DNA from: Acuticoccus sp. I52.16.1
Lineage (GTDB): Bacteria > Pseudomonadota > Alphaproteobacteria > Rhizobiales > Amorphaceae
Reading direction: 5' to 3'
Length of the DNA: 64,000 bases
NCBI RefSeq assembly: GCF_022865125.1
Contig: NZ_CP094828.1
Coordinates: forward strand, 434,001-498,000
The notes below the pieces were generated by a model, which was given only the letters and a program-made list of their open reading frames with translations, was not told the DNA's origin and searched no databases. This document shows, piece by piece, positions 1 through 9,783 of the stretch. A program made the position numbers and the translations under genes. The first letter of the stretch is position 1. Each line of letters opens with the position of its first letter.

Positions 1-575
1 AGCCCCGACGACTGCACCGCGGCGGCGCTGAAGGCGTGGCGCATGCGCTCGGGCGAGAGGCCCAGCAGCGAGCCGACGCCCGCCGCCGCGCCGAAGACGC
101 CGCAGGTGGAGGTGATGTGCCACCCCCGCGCATAGTGGCTCGGCGACACCGCGTTGCCGAGCCGGCACTCCACCTCCCCGCCCGCGACGAAGGCCGTTAG
201 CAGCCGCGCGCCGGAGTGGCCGCGCGTCTCGGCTTCGGCGAAGAGGCCGGCGGCGGGGATCGCGGCGGGGTGGATGATCGTCGCCTCGTGCGTGTCGTCG
301 AAGTCGAAGATGTTGGCGGCCATCGCGTTGATGAACGCCGCGGTCGCCGCGTCGGTCCGCTCCGGCCGGCCGACGATGCCGGCGGTGGGCGCGCCGGCAG
401 TCTCCCGCATCACGCCGAGGGTGATGTCGATCGCCCCCTCGCGGCAACCGGCCAGCATCGTGGCGAAGACGTTGACGAGGGAACGCCGCGCCTCGTGGCG
501 CACCGCCTCGGGGATGGCATCGATGGTCAGCTCGGCGGCGAACCGGGCGAGCTCGGTCTCGGGGTGGTCGGACAT
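1..575 (-). CDS. MmgE/PrpD family protein, 3' part outside window
   Basis: Start ATG at 575 follows AAAGAG at good spacing; the frame stays open to base 1, so only the first ~191 residues are visible and the C-terminus lies beyond the window. The family holds 2-methylcitrate dehydratase (PrpD), cis-aconitate decarboxylase and related lyases/epimerases acting on di- and tricarboxylates. Visible family features are the N-terminal helical segment with conserved Asn (SLVNVFA), GIVGRPER, and DFDDTHEATIIHP around residues 87-99. It begins 12 bases after the stop of a second MmgE/PrpD gene and is its paralogue, so the two may form a heteromer or act on related substrates. Substrate cannot be told from sequence. 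Confidence 0.88.
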   Translation of the reverse strand, partial: MSDHPETELARFAAELTIDAIPEAVRHEARRSLVNVFATMLAGCREGAIDITLGVMRETAGAPTAGIVGRPERTDAATAAFINAMAANIFDFDDTHEATIIHPAAIPAAGLFAEAETRGHSGARLLTAFVAGGEVECRLGNAVSPSHYARGWHITSTCGVFGAAAGVGSLLGLSPERMRHAFSAAAVQSSG

Positions 576-587
576 CGTCTCTTTCGT

Positions 588-1925
588 TCAGGCGGGGACC
601 GTCGCGGCGACAAGGTCGGCGACGTTTGGCAGGTCGTCCACCGTCCAGGCCATGGCGAGCGCCCGCTCGGCGGCGTCGGTTGAGAGGACCCGCAGCGCCT
701 GGTCGGTGAACTTGGCGGAGAGCTGGGCGTCGCTGAGCGGCCGCTCCAGGTTGCCCAGCGAATGCTCGAGGCGCTTCTCCAGACGCGTCCCGTCGGCCAG
801 TTCCACCACGAGGTGGACGCCGTCCTCGCCGATCGCCGGGTCGCTCTCGCGCACCGCCAGCTCACGCACGCGCTTCACGGCCGGGTCGGCGACCGCGTCG
901 TCGGTGTATTCCGCGAGCCCGGCGCGGCCGCGGACCAAACCGACGGCGGCGCCGTGGACGACCGAGAACTTGCCCTCCAACCCGGTCGAGATCGCCGTCT
1001 TTCCGCACAGGTCGATCACCAGCGGGGCGACCTCGAGGCGCACCGCGCGGATCGCGGCGTGGTCGATCGCGTGCTCGTCGTGCAGCTGGATCGCGGCGTC
1101 GATGGCGGGATGGTTCACGATCCCGCACGGAAACGGCTTGTAGGTGTTGTGGCGCAGATCGTACGCCGCGCCGAGCCGGTCGGTGACCTTGGAGAGGTCG
1201 CGTGCGGCGGCGAGAACGTGGGCGAAGCCGCGCGGCCCTTCCAGCGCGCGCGGGCCGCTGGTGAACCCGGCCTTCGCCAGGAGGGCCGATTCGTAGCCGT
1301 TCCGGGCGGCGTGCCCGGCGTGGAAGGGCTTCGCCATGGAGCCGAACATCTCGCGGATGCCGGAAGCCTGGGTCGCTGCGAGGCCGAACGCGCCGACCAT
1401 CTCGTCCACCGAGAGGCCGGCGAGCTTGCCGATGGCGGCCGCCGCGCCGAACACGCCGCACGTCCCGGTGCTGTGCCAGCCGGCGTCGTAGTGCGCCGGA
1501 TAGGTCGCGTTGCCGATGCGAGAGGTGACCTCGAAGCCCAGGATGAAGGCGTGCAGGACGTCCGCCCCGCTCACCGGGAGCGCGCTGGCATAGGCGAGCA
1601 GCGCCGCCGCGACGGGCGGGCTGGCGTGGATGTAGTTCTTCGGCAGCGTGTCGTCGAAGTCGTGATAGTGGCTGGTGATGCCGTTGATGAGGGCGGCCCG
1701 CGCAATGTCCATCCGCTCGCGGCGGCCGACGATCCCGGCCGTCCCCGGGCCCGACAGCGGCGCGAACACGCCCGCGGCGATGCCGGTGCCCGCCTCCGGC
1801 GCCCCGCCCAGCATACAGCCGACGATGTTGACCACCGCCCGGCGCGCCTCGCGCCGGACGTCGGCGGGGATGTCCTCCGCCCGGCTCTCGACGACGTAGC
1901 GGGCAAGCTCTCGTGTCACGCTCAC
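588..1925 (-). CDS. MmgE/PrpD family protein
   Basis: A 445-residue protein, the usual length for the MmgE/PrpD family (cytosolic lyases or epimerases of carboxylic acids). I chose the GTG at 1925 because AAAGGAGAG sits 8 bases upstream and the protein then begins at the usual family N-terminus (VSVTRELARYVVES). The frame is open further upstream, but that stretch overlaps the preceding gene and is arginine-rich shadow sequence. Seen: GIVGRRERMD, a DFDDT motif, the HAGHAARNG helix and the YKPFPCGIVNHPAIDA segment typical of the C-terminal domain. It follows the carboxymuconolactone-decarboxylase-like gene and precedes a paralogue, in the operon headed by the motif at 2522-2537. Family call firm, reaction unknown. 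Confidence 0.92.
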   Translation of the reverse strand: MSVTRELARYVVESRAEDIPADVRREARRAVVNIVGCMLGGAPEAGTGIAAGVFAPLSGPGTAGIVGRRERMDIARAALINGITSHYHDFDDTLPKNYIHASPPVAAALLAYASALPVSGADVLHAFILGFEVTSRIGNATYPAHYDAGWHSTGTCGVFGAAAAIGKLAGLSVDEMVGAFGLAATQASGIREMFGSMAKPFHAGHAARNGYESALLAKAGFTSGPRALEGPRGFAHVLAAARDLSKVTDRLGAAYDLRHNTYKPFPCGIVNHPAIDAAIQLHDEHAIDHAAIRAVRLEVAPLVIDLCGKTAISTGLEGKFSVVHGAAVGLVRGRAGLAEYTDDAVADPAVKRVRELAVRESDPAIGEDGVHLVVELADGTRLEKRLEHSLGNLERPLSDAQLSAKFTDQALRVLSTDAAERALAMAWTVDDLPNVADLVAATVPA

Positions 1926-2088
1926 AGCGCCGCTCTCCTTTGAACGTCGGTCGGCCCCGGCGGGGCCGGCTCTCCTGCACGGGCGCGCCGGCCGCCGGCG
2001 GGCAAGACGGCGCGATGCGACCGCCGTACCCCCGCGCCACCGCAGCGCCGCGCCGCCGCGTCGCCGGGGCGCGGCGGCGGACGCGCGA

Positions 2089-2469
2089 TCAGAGTTCGCC
2101 CGCGGCCTCCAGCACGCGGCGGGCGATGCGGAAGCATTCCACCCCGCACGGCACGCCGCCGTAGATGGCGATGACGTGGATGATCGCGCGGATCTCCTCT
2201 TTCGTGACGCCGTTGGAGAGGGCGCCCTTGCAGTGGGTCTCCCACTCGTGCCAGCGGCCGAGGGCGCCGAGCATCGCAAGGTTCATCATGCTGCGCGTCT
2301 TAGGCTCGATCGTCTCGTCGCCCCAGCCGAAGCCCCAGCACCACGCCGTCATCGCCTCCTGGAAAGGCCGGCTGAATTCGTCAGCCGCCGCCAGGTTCTT
2401 CTCGACGTATTCCGCGCCGAGTGTGCCCTTGCGTTTCGCCAGGCCCCTCTCGAACATTGTCTGGTCCAT
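2089..2469 (-). CDS. carboxymuconolactone decarboxylase (CMD) family protein
   Basis: A 126-residue all-helical protein of the CMD family, which includes PcaC (4-carboxymuconolactone decarboxylase) and AhpD-like proteins. The conserved core THCKGALSNGVTKEEIRAII followed by YGGVPCGVEC matches the PcaC-type helix-turn carrying the conserved His and Gly. There is no CxxC pair, so a decarboxylase or hydrolase-type role fits better than AhpD-type disulfide chemistry. Start ATG 2469 is preferred (AAGGTGG six bases upstream); an in-frame ATG at 2532 would add 21 residues but overlaps the operator-like motif. First gene of an operon with two MmgE/PrpD genes. True substrate is not shown; no pca genes are nearby. 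Confidence 0.85.
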   Translation of the reverse strand: MDQTMFERGLAKRKGTLGAEYVEKNLAAADEFSRPFQEAMTAWCWGFGWGDETIEPKTRSMMNLAMLGALGRWHEWETHCKGALSNGVTKEEIRAIIHVIAIYGGVPCGVECFRIARRVLEAAGEL

Positions 2470-2521
2470 CTTTAACCACCTTGCACGAACCTTGCCCGAC
2501 GGATCGTCGGACCACTTCGAA

Positions 2522-2537
2522 CGATCATACAATCATA
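2522..2537. promoter_or_regulatory. operator-like motif, copy 1 (GntR regulon candidate)
   Basis: CGATCATACAATCATA lies 53 bases upstream of the CMD-family gene start. The identical 16 bases occur at 8204-8219 upstream of the SDR/ABC operon, and the core ATACAATCA recurs at 10793-10803 before the dehydrogenase operon. ATACAAT resembles a half-site of the ATTGTATACAAT-type operators bound by FCD-domain GntR proteins, and such a regulator is encoded at 10819-11520. Binding is inferred. Confidence 0.6.
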
Positions 2538-2562
2538 CTGAGTGTTGGCAACCGAAATGACC

Positions 2563-2593
2563 CGGGTCGGCGGACGAAGGCCCCGCCGACCCG
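2563..2593 (-). terminator. hairpin terminator after the ABC importer operon
   Basis: Perfect 11-bp inverted repeat (CGGGTCGGCGG / CCGCCGACCCG) with a 9-base loop, 10 bases after the stop of the substrate-binding protein gene. In the minus direction it is followed only by a weak T-containing stretch (CATTTCGG), so termination may be partial. It separates the importer operon from the CMD-PrpD operon, which has its own operator-like motif. Confidence 0.6.
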
Positions 2594-2602
2594 GCGCTCG
2601 CG

Positions 2603-3817
2603 TCAGTTGCTCGGCCAATGCGGCTGCGCGACCGCCAGATCATCGGGGAAGATCGTCACCGGAACGCCGTCCTGCCACTGGATGATCGTCAGGCTCGCCC
2701 CCTCGCGACGGCCCTTCTCGTCGAAGCTGAGGGTGCCACCGGGATAATATCGCGAGGGCCCGCCGTCGAGGTTGCGCAGCGCCTCGCCGAGCGCCTCGCG
2801 GTCGCGGCTGCACGCCTCCTCCAGCGCGGCCTTGAAGATCCACATGTCACCGTAGGTGGAGATCGCGTTCTGCGTCATCCACGGCTCGCCATACGTGTCC
2901 TCGAGCCGTGCGATCAGCTCCTCCTGCCCCTTGGCGCCCCAGTTGGCGACCGCCGACATCACCCCCTCCAGCAGCGAGGCGTCCATGACGTTCAGCACCT
3001 CGGGCTCTGCAATCGCGATGCCGAACGAGATGGTCGGCACCTTGACGCGGAACTCCTGCATCTTCTGCAGGATCAGGTTGGCGTCGGAGATGACGGTCGG
3101 CAGGAAGAACAGGAGGTCCGGCCGGCTGGTCCGCACCCGCTGCACCAGCGACGAGGCGTCGGCCAGCGGCGGCGTGAACGTCTCCTCCATGACGACTTCG
3201 AGGCCGAGATCGTCCAGCAGGCCGCCCTTCATGCGCTCCACGGAGGAGAGCGAGGCGGCGGTATTGTCGGTGATGATCGCCACCGTCTTGGGCCGCGTGC
3301 CGGTCTCCGCCTCGGCCAGATCCATGATGATCGGCAGCGCGATGGAGGCCTGCGCCCCCGCCGTCGCCGAGGTCTGGAACACGTTCTCGAACCCGCGCTC
3401 GGTGATGAGGTCGGAATAAGAGAGCGTCAGGATGGGGAGCTTGGCGCGCTCCGTCACCTCGGTCACGGCGAGCGTGAAGGAGCTGAGATAGGAGCCCGTC
3501 GCGCCGACGAGGTCCGGATAGTCCGCCACCATGCGCTGCGCGGCGTTGGCCGCCTTCTCGACCGAATCGCCGCTGTCGATCAGCACCAGCTCCAGCGGCG
3601 CGCCGTCCAGGCACTCGACGCCGCCGGCGGCATTGACGTCCTGGACGCCCAATTCGGCCCCCATCTGCATCACCTGCCCCGGACGGGCGTAGATGCCGGA
3701 GACGGGCGCGATCAGCCCGATCTGCACCGGCGCCGCGTCCTGCGCCATCGCCCCCGGCGCGGCGGCCAGCAGCCCCAGTGCGAGACCCGCACCGGCTCGT
3801 TGCATCATGTTCGTCAT
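2603..3817 (-). CDS. ABC transporter substrate-binding protein (Leu/amide-binding type)
   Basis: A 404-residue periplasmic binding protein of the type I (LivJ/UrtA/AmiC-like) fold, delivering its ligand to the adjacent LivH, LivMG and LivF proteins. Start ATG 3817 has GGGAGG five bases upstream; residues 1-23 form a Sec signal peptide ending AMA-QD. Seen: the opening strand VQIGLIAPVSGIYARPG, INAAGG-like VNAAGGVECLDG, the second-domain motif GATGSYLSSFTLAVTEV and a C-terminal YGDMWIFKAALEEA helix. It is the last gene of the SDR-livH-livMG-livF operon and is followed by a hairpin. The ligand is probably an organic acid or amino-acid-like compound handled by the SDR and neighbouring enzymes; this is inferred from context only. 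Confidence 0.9.
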   Translation of the reverse strand: MTNMMQRAGAGLALGLLAAAPGAMAQDAAPVQIGLIAPVSGIYARPGQVMQMGAELGVQDVNAAGGVECLDGAPLELVLIDSGDSVEKAANAAQRMVADYPDLVGATGSYLSSFTLAVTEVTERAKLPILTLSYSDLITERGFENVFQTSATAGAQASIALPIIMDLAEAETGTRPKTVAIITDNTAASLSSVERMKGGLLDDLGLEVVMEETFTPPLADASSLVQRVRTSRPDLLFFLPTVISDANLILQKMQEFRVKVPTISFGIAIAEPEVLNVMDASLLEGVMSAVANWGAKGQEELIARLEDTYGEPWMTQNAISTYGDMWIFKAALEEACSRDREALGEALRNLDGGPSRYYPGGTLSFDEKGRREGASLTIIQWQDGVPVTIFPDDLAVAQPHWPSN

Positions 3818-3873
3818 GTCGTCCTCCCGTTTCGTTGTTCGCTCGGACTGGGCGACCGGGTCTCGGGCCCGGT

Positions 3874-4573
<700 letters not shown>

Positions 4574-4581
<8 letters not shown>

Positions 4582-6337
4582 GGGCGGCCCACTTGGCTCC
4601 GAGATAGGCTTCGATGACGCGAGGGTCCTTGGTGATCTCGGCCGGGAGGCCCTCGGTCAGCAGCTCGCCATGGTCGAGGACCAGGAAGCGGTCGACGAGC
4701 TGCACCATCGCCTGCATCGTGTGCTCGATGATCACCACCGTGAGGCCGCCGGCGGCGAGATCGCGGATGACGTCGACGACCTCCTTGGCCTCGTCCGCGC
4801 CGAGGCCCGCCAGCGTCTCGTCGAGGAGCACCAGCTCCGGCTGCCCGGCGACGGCGCGGGCCAGCTCCATCAGCCGCAGCTCCTTGGTGGTGAGCGCCGA
4901 GGCGAGACGGCCGGCGATGGGGGTGAGGCCCACTCGTGCCACCGCCTCACGGGCGATGCGCTCGGCATCCTCCTCACCGGCGGCGCGCACGTAGGCGCCG
5001 ACCTTCACGTTCTGCGCCACCGTCCAGCGTTTGAACGGGCGCATGATCTGGAAGGTGCGCCCGATGCCGGCCTCGCAGGCGGTGTGCGGCGCCACGCCGG
5101 TCACGTCCCGGCCATGGAACAGGACTTCGCCGCGCGTCGGCTTCTGGAAGCCGTTGAGAAGGTTGAAGAGCGTCGTCTTTCCGGCGCCGTTGGGGCCGAT
5201 GATGCCGAGGATCTCGCCCTTGCGCACGGTGAACGAGACGTCCTCCACCGCCTTCAGCCCGCCGAAGCTCTTGGAGATGTTGCGAACCTCGAGCACCACC
5301 TCCTCGGACACCATGTGTCCGCTGCGCGCGGGCGGAACGCGCGCGACCTCGGGCGCGGGCGCGGGCGGTGCGGACGGCGCCTCCACGCGCCGCCGGCGCC
5401 CGCCGAAAAGGTCCCGCGCCTTCCAGAACACCCCCTCGGGCGCCACGATGATGAGGACGATGATCGCCACGCCGTAGACCACGCCCTGGATCCCCGGCAG
5501 CACCGAGCCCAGCTCCGCATGCAGCGTCTCGGCGATGGGGATGAGGAAGGCGGCGCCGATGATCGGCCCCCACACGGTCCCCACCCCGCCGAACATCGCC
5601 ACGGTGAGCGCCTGCGCAGAGACGAGCATGCCGAACGCCGAGTTAGGCGTGATGACGAGGATGACCACCGCGTAGAACGAGCCGACCGCACCCGCGATCG
5701 CGCCGGAGACGGCGATGGCGCGCAGCTTCCACGCCAGCACGTTGACGCCGGCCGCGTCCGCCGCCGCCTCGTTCTGCTTGATCGCCTGCAACGACATGCC
5801 GAAGCGCGTGCGCTCCACACAGCGGCTGACGATCACCACGATGGCGAGGAGCGCCAGCGCCAGCGCGGTGTACACCCGCCCGTCGGAGAACTGCATGTAG
5901 AGGGCGGGACGGTCGAGCACCCGCGGAACCGTCAGCTCCGGGTAGCCGAGCCACTGGAAGACGTAGAGCATCGCCAGCGGGTAGGCGAGCATGGAAAGCG
6001 CGAAGTAGTGGCCGCGCAGGCGGAAGGTCGGCAGCCCGATGAGGACGCCCGCCGCCGCGCCGATCAGCGCCGACACCGGCAGCATGATCCACGGCGAGAG
6101 GCCGAGTTCACGCTGTGCCAGCACGGTCGCGAACGAGCCGAGGCCGAAGAACGCCGCATGACCGAAGGAGACGAGCCCGGTGTAGCCCGACAGCATGTTC
6201 CACGAGAGACCGAAGCTCGCCCACACCAGGACCAGCGTGATGATGAGCTGGTAATAGGAGTTGGTGACGACCAGCGAGATCGCCAGATAGACCGCCGCGA
6301 AGACGAAGAACGGCAGGAGAGAGCGCCAGAACCCCAT
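4574..6337 (-). CDS. fused ABC permease-ATPase (LivM-LivG fusion)
   Basis: A single uninterrupted 587-residue frame joins a LivM-type permease (residues ~1-325; about nine hydrophobic segments, LSGYTGLVSFGHAAFFGLGS motif) to a LivG-type ATPase (from ~residue 342). The two halves are linked by an arginine then proline/alanine-rich stretch (RRRRVEAPSAPPAPAPE). ATPase motifs: GPNGAGKTT Walker A, LVLLDET Walker B, and VIIEHTM with the switch His. The ABC signature reads LTTKELRLMELA rather than LSGG, as often in LivG-like ATPases. The start ATG shares one base with the LivH stop (TGATG). An in-frame ATG at 5314 opens the ATPase half but has no strong ribosome binding site, so separate translation seems unlikely. 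Confidence 0.93.
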
Positions 6338-7299
6338 CACGTGCGCTCCCACACCCGGCCGAAGAAGCCCTGCGGCCGCAGGATCACGATCAGCAGGAAG
6401 AAGACGAAGATCGTCGCGTTCTGCAGCTGTGTCGGCAGGACGAGCACCGAGAGCTGCTGCACCAGGCCGATGGTCATCCCGCCCCAGAAGGCGCCGATGA
6501 CGCTGCCGATGCCGCCCAGCACCACGCCGGCATACATGACGATGACGTATTCGAGCCCGACGAACGGATGGAACGGGTAGTTGGTGGCGAGGAGCCCGCC
6601 GGCGACCGCGGTGATCGCGGTCCCGAGCGCGAAGGCGATGCGGTGCGAGCGGTCGACGTTGATGCCCATGTAGGTGGAGGCTTCCGGATTGTCGGCCGCC
6701 GCGCGCAGCGATTTGCCGAGCCGCGTGCGCGTGATCGCCAGCCACAGCGCGACGATGACGCCGACCGAGACCACCGCCGAGACGACCCGCGCCTTGTTGA
6801 GGAAGATCGCCACGGGGTCCGCCCAGAGCGGCGCCACCATGAACGCTTCGCTGGCGAGCGGCGTGCGCAGCGACATCAGCTGCGCGCCGAAGAGGATCAT
6901 CGCGCCGTTCTGCAGGACGAGGGCGATGCCGAGCGTCAGGATGAGCTGCGCGTAATGGCCCTCGGCCTCCATGTCGGAGGTGCGGATGCCGGTCACCTGG
7001 CGGATCAGCACCTTGTGCACCGCCCAGCCGAAGCAGAAGAGCAGCGGCCCGGCGAGCGCGACCGCCACATAGGGGCCGACGATGCCGCCGAAGAGGCTCT
7101 GCACGCCGAAGCTGCCGAATATGAAGAAGGCGGCGTACATGCCCAGCATCATGAAATCGCCCTGAGCGAAGTTGATGACGCGCATGATGCCGAAGATCAG
7201 CGCCAGGCCGACGCACATCAGCCCGTAGATGGCGCCGATGAGAAGCCCGGCGACCAAGGCCTGCAGCACACTCTCGATCAGGATTTGCGTGTCGGTCAT
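6337..7299 (-). CDS. livH: branched-chain amino-acid type ABC permease LivH
   Basis: A 320-residue inner-membrane permease of the LivH family with about eight hydrophobic helices. Diagnostic motifs are IYGLMCVGLALIFGIMRVIN near the N-terminus, FAQGDFMMLGMY, and the EAA-like cytoplasmic loop region RLGKSLRAAADNPEASTYMGIN. GAGGTG sits just before the ATG at 7299. Its stop overlaps the start of the fused LivMG by one base, so both permease halves are made in fixed ratio. It follows the SDR gene by 85 bases and is presumed co-transcribed with it. Confidence 0.95.
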   Translation of the reverse strand: MTDTQILIESVLQALVAGLLIGAIYGLMCVGLALIFGIMRVINFAQGDFMMLGMYAAFFIFGSFGVQSLFGGIVGPYVAVALAGPLLFCFGWAVHKVLIRQVTGIRTSDMEAEGHYAQLILTLGIALVLQNGAMILFGAQLMSLRTPLASEAFMVAPLWADPVAIFLNKARVVSAVVSVGVIVALWLAITRTRLGKSLRAAADNPEASTYMGINVDRSHRIAFALGTAITAVAGGLLATNYPFHPFVGLEYVIVMYAGVVLGGIGSVIGAFWGGMTIGLVQQLSVLVLPTQLQNATIFVFFLLIVILRPQGFFGRVWERT

Positions 7300-7384
7300 C
7301 GCACCTCGCGGCGTCAGGGACTTGTCGGGAAGCGTGCAGGGCGCCGGTGGCCTAGCGGGGCGCCGGCGGTGCGGCGCGGAGGGC

Positions 7385-8134
7385 TCAGGCAGCCTTGATG
7401 GTGACGCCCGCGTCGACCTTCAGCGTGACGCCGGTGATGCTGCGGGCGGCGTCCGAGGCGAGGAAGACCGCCGCCTCGCCGATCTCGCCCGCGGTGGGCA
7501 GGCGCCCGAGCATCGACTTCTGCGCCCGCGCGGCCCAGCCGGCTTCGTCGATCACCGCGCTGGCGCCGGGGGTCGGCACCGGGCCGGGCGCCAGTGCGTT
7601 GACGCGGATGTCGTGGGGGCCCAGCTCGTCCGCCTGCTGGCGCGTGAGAGCGTCGATGGCGCCCTTGATGGAGCTGTAGACGCCGCCGTTCTTGATCGCC
7701 ATCGACACCGCGATGGACGACAGGTTGATGATCGCCCCGCCGCCGCGCGCGACGAGATGCGGCGTCGCCGCCTGCAAGCACCAGTAAACGCCCTTGATCC
7801 CGACATCGAGCATGTGGGCGGCGATATCGGGCGGGAAGTCGACCATGGGCGCGTAGTGGAAGCGCACGGCGTTGTTGACGAGGATGTCGAGCCCCCCGCA
7901 CCGTTCGGCGTGCGCGTCGATCGCAGTCATGACGGCGGCGCGGTCGGCAACGTCCAGCGGAACCGCGCGGACGGTGTCCAGCCCCGCCTCGGCGACGCTC
8001 TGTTCCAACAGGTCGGCGTTGATGTCGGACATGGCGACGGTGGCGCCCTCACGGGCCATCGCGAGCGCGATCTCCCGCCCGATGCCGCCGGCGGCGCCGG
8101 TGACGAACGCCACCTTTCCCTCGAGCCGGGCCAT
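7385..8134 (-). CDS. SDR family NAD(P)-dependent dehydrogenase
   Basis: A 249-residue classical short-chain dehydrogenase. Cofactor motif TGAAGGIG at residues ~11-18, the acidic residue in MSDIN suggests NAD(H) preference, NNA motif (ILVNNAV), Ser in INLSS, catalytic YSSIK and a C-terminal Val-Asp-Ala-Gly segment. Start ATG 8134 has a strong GGGGAGG. It heads the ABC importer operon, so it probably oxidises the hydroxyl group of the imported compound. The upstream region holds the regulon motif at 8204-8219. Substrate unknown. Confidence 0.92.
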   Translation of the reverse strand: MARLEGKVAFVTGAAGGIGREIALAMAREGATVAMSDINADLLEQSVAEAGLDTVRAVPLDVADRAAVMTAIDAHAERCGGLDILVNNAVRFHYAPMVDFPPDIAAHMLDVGIKGVYWCLQAATPHLVARGGGAIINLSSIAVSMAIKNGGVYSSIKGAIDALTRQQADELGPHDIRVNALAPGPVPTPGASAVIDEAGWAARAQKSMLGRLPTAGEIGEAAVFLASDAARSITGVTLKVDAGVTIKAA

Positions 8135-8515
8135 AGTTCCTCCCCTGTATCGCGCCGTTTTCGGCGTCTCGTCGGTGGGTTGCGACCCATCCGAATTCAC
8201 AGTCGATCATACAATCATAGCAATGATCGTGCAAACGATTTGCATCAAGCGGGCAAAGATTCGGCACAATTCTTCGCGTGATCTCGATCCGGCGAGATAT
8301 GCGGTCGCCAGTATTTCAGCCAGTTAGCCTGCAAGAGGTGCCCGGATAGACGCGTGCCTGTTCCCGCACGGCTGCCGGTCATTTTTTCGGACGATCGGCG
8401 CGCTGCGCGGGTGCCCTGTCGGACGCGCCGCAGACCTGACCGCGACGCGACACCGTTCTCTGCCGTGCCCGCCGGTGGCCCCGCGCCGTGGGCCCGGCGC
8501 CGGCGGGCCGCCGCG
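8135..8515. other. promoter region of the SDR/ABC operon, no gene
   Basis: About 380 bases without a convincing coding frame. Bases ~8200-8330 are clearly AT-richer than their surroundings, consistent with a promoter reading to the minus strand; the operator-like motif lies at its start. The segment from 8350 to 8515 is GC-rich and shows nothing recognisable; it is the downstream flank of the metallo-hydrolase gene. Confidence 0.5.
8204..8219. promoter_or_regulatory. operator-like motif, copy 2
   Basis: CGATCATACAATCATA, identical over 16 bases to the copy at 2522-2537, 70 bases upstream of the SDR start codon. It is probably the binding site of the GntR regulator encoded at 10819-11520, or of another shared regulator. 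The direct repeat ATCATA-CA-ATCATA within it is notable. Confidence 0.62.
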
Positions 8516-9313
8516 CTACGTCGGGTCGGCGTCGAGCCGGACCACGATGCCTTCGAGGCCCGGTGCGGCCGCCGGATAGCGCTCCAGGATCAGGGGGTCA
8601 TGCCCCGGAATCACCGCCGACGCGTCGCTCGCCAACGCGTAGAGCCGGTTGTACCCCTCCAGCGTATCCTCGAGGCTGTGCATGATCGGGAAAGCGCGCG
8701 CCTGTTCCATGTTGGCGTAGAAGTGGCTGGCGTCGGACGCGATCACCATCCACCCCCGCCGCGTGAACACCCGCACCACCTGCAGGCCCTTGCTGTGCCC
8801 GCCGACGTGGTGAACCGTGATGCCGGGCGCGACCTCGCCCTCCCCGTCGTGGAAGGTGACGCGCCCGGCGAAGACCTTGCGCACCATCGCCACCACGTCC
8901 TCTTCCTCGAACGGGACGCGCAGTGCCTGGTGGCACATGCAGCGCCCCGTCGCGTAGCCCATCTCGATGTCCTGCAGATGGTACTGCGCGGCCGGGAACA
9001 GGTTGTAGTTGCCGCAGTGGTCGAAGTGCATGTGCGAGACGATGACGTCCTTCACCGCCGACGGGTCGACGCCGATCGCCTTCAGCCCCTCGCCCGGCGA
9101 GCGCAGGAACTCACGGCTGCGCTTGGCCCCCATCGCCTCGTCGTAGCCGGTGTCGACCACGAAGGTGCGCCCGTTGCCGCGGATCACCCAGACGAAATAA
9201 TCCAGCGGCATCGGCCCGTCGTGGGCGTCCCCGCCGAAGAAGTTGTGCGCCCGCGTCGCTGCCGCATTGTGCCCGTAGCGGACGGCGAAGACCTCATATG
9301 GCTCGATGCTCAT
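8516..9313 (-). CDS. metallo-beta-lactamase fold hydrolase (N-acyl homoserine lactonase-like)
   Basis: A 265-residue metallo-beta-lactamase superfamily protein. The zinc motif HMHFDH is at residues 94-99; further ligands are the His of HHVGGHSKG and the Asp of IASDASHF, with the last His in VIPGHDP. Overall layout is that of the AiiA/AttM group of lactonases. GAGGGA precedes the ATG at 9313. It is the third gene of an operon with a 3-HIBADH-like dehydrogenase and a cupin, so a role in opening a lactone intermediate of a catabolic pathway is at least as likely as quorum quenching. That choice is inference. Confidence 0.87.
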   Translation of the reverse strand: MSIEPYEVFAVRYGHNAAATRAHNFFGGDAHDGPMPLDYFVWVIRGNGRTFVVDTGYDEAMGAKRSREFLRSPGEGLKAIGVDPSAVKDVIVSHMHFDHCGNYNLFPAAQYHLQDIEMGYATGRCMCHQALRVPFEEEDVVAMVRKVFAGRVTFHDGEGEVAPGITVHHVGGHSKGLQVVRVFTRRGWMVIASDASHFYANMEQARAFPIMHSLEDTLEGYNRLYALASDASAVIPGHDPLILERYPAAAPGLEGIVVRLDADPT

Positions 9314-9330
9314 CGTGTCCCTCGCCGGCG

Positions 9331-9726
9331 CTAGGCGCCGTACTCCTCGTCGGTCACATGCTCCAGCCATTCGACGACGTTGCCGCCCACCCCCTCCTGC
9401 ATCGAGATGTGCGTCATCATCGAGTTGGGGCCGGCACCGTGCCAGTGCTTTTCGCCCGGCGCGATCCACACCACATCGCCGGCGCGGATCTCCTCGATCG
9501 CCTCGCCCCACTTCTGGATGCGGCCCGTGCCGGAGGTGACGTACAGCGTCTGGCCCATCGGGTGGGTGTGCCAGGCGGTGCGCGAGCCGGGCTCGAACTG
9601 CACCAGGTTCGACTTCAAGAGCGCCGGTTCCGGCGTCTCGATGATCGGGTCCTGCCAGACGTTGCCGGTGAAGGCGTGCGCCGGGGCCTTGCGCGTCGGC
9701 AGCGCGCCGCAGCGTCGAATTTCCAT
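9331..9726 (-). CDS. cupin domain protein
   Basis: A 131-residue single-domain cupin. Metal-binding motifs are seen: TAWHTHPMGQTLYV (motif 1 with both His and Gln) and [11 protein letters not shown] (motif 2 His). Start ATG 9726 has GGGAGG five bases upstream. It is a close paralogue of the cupin at 25788-26183 (shared [24 protein letters not shown] and a C-terminal WLE-V-D-Y). Such cupins often sit next to CMD proteins or are fused to them; here one CMD gene lies in the same presumed regulon. Enzymatic activity unknown (isomerase, decarboxylase or small dioxygenase possible). Confidence 0.9.
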   Translation of the reverse strand: MEIRRCGALPTRKAPAHAFTGNVWQDPIIETPEPALLKSNLVQFEPGSRTAWHTHPMGQTLYVTSGTGRIQKWGEAIEEIRAGDVVWIAPGEKHWHGAGPNSMMTHISMQEGVGGNVVEWLEHVTDEEYGA

Positions 9727-9783
9727 GGGATCCTCCCGTGTTGTCCGCCGGTTTCTCCGGCGTTGTCGTGCGTCAGGGGTGGG

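Noticed and set aside
5314-5314. Internal ATG as a separate start of LivG within the fused gene
   Set aside because: No ribosome binding site of useful strength precedes it and the linker is continuous in frame; internal initiation cannot be excluded but is not supported.
8516-9313. Quorum-quenching lactonase as the firm function of the metallo-beta-lactamase protein
   Set aside because: Fold and HxHxDH motif fit, but the operon context is catabolic and no quorum-sensing genes are present, so only a lactonase-like call was made.
9740-9770. Small GCCGG/CCGGC hairpin between the dehydrogenase and the cupin gene
   Set aside because: Short stem without T run, inside an operon with close spacing; such GC hairpins arise by chance in this base composition.
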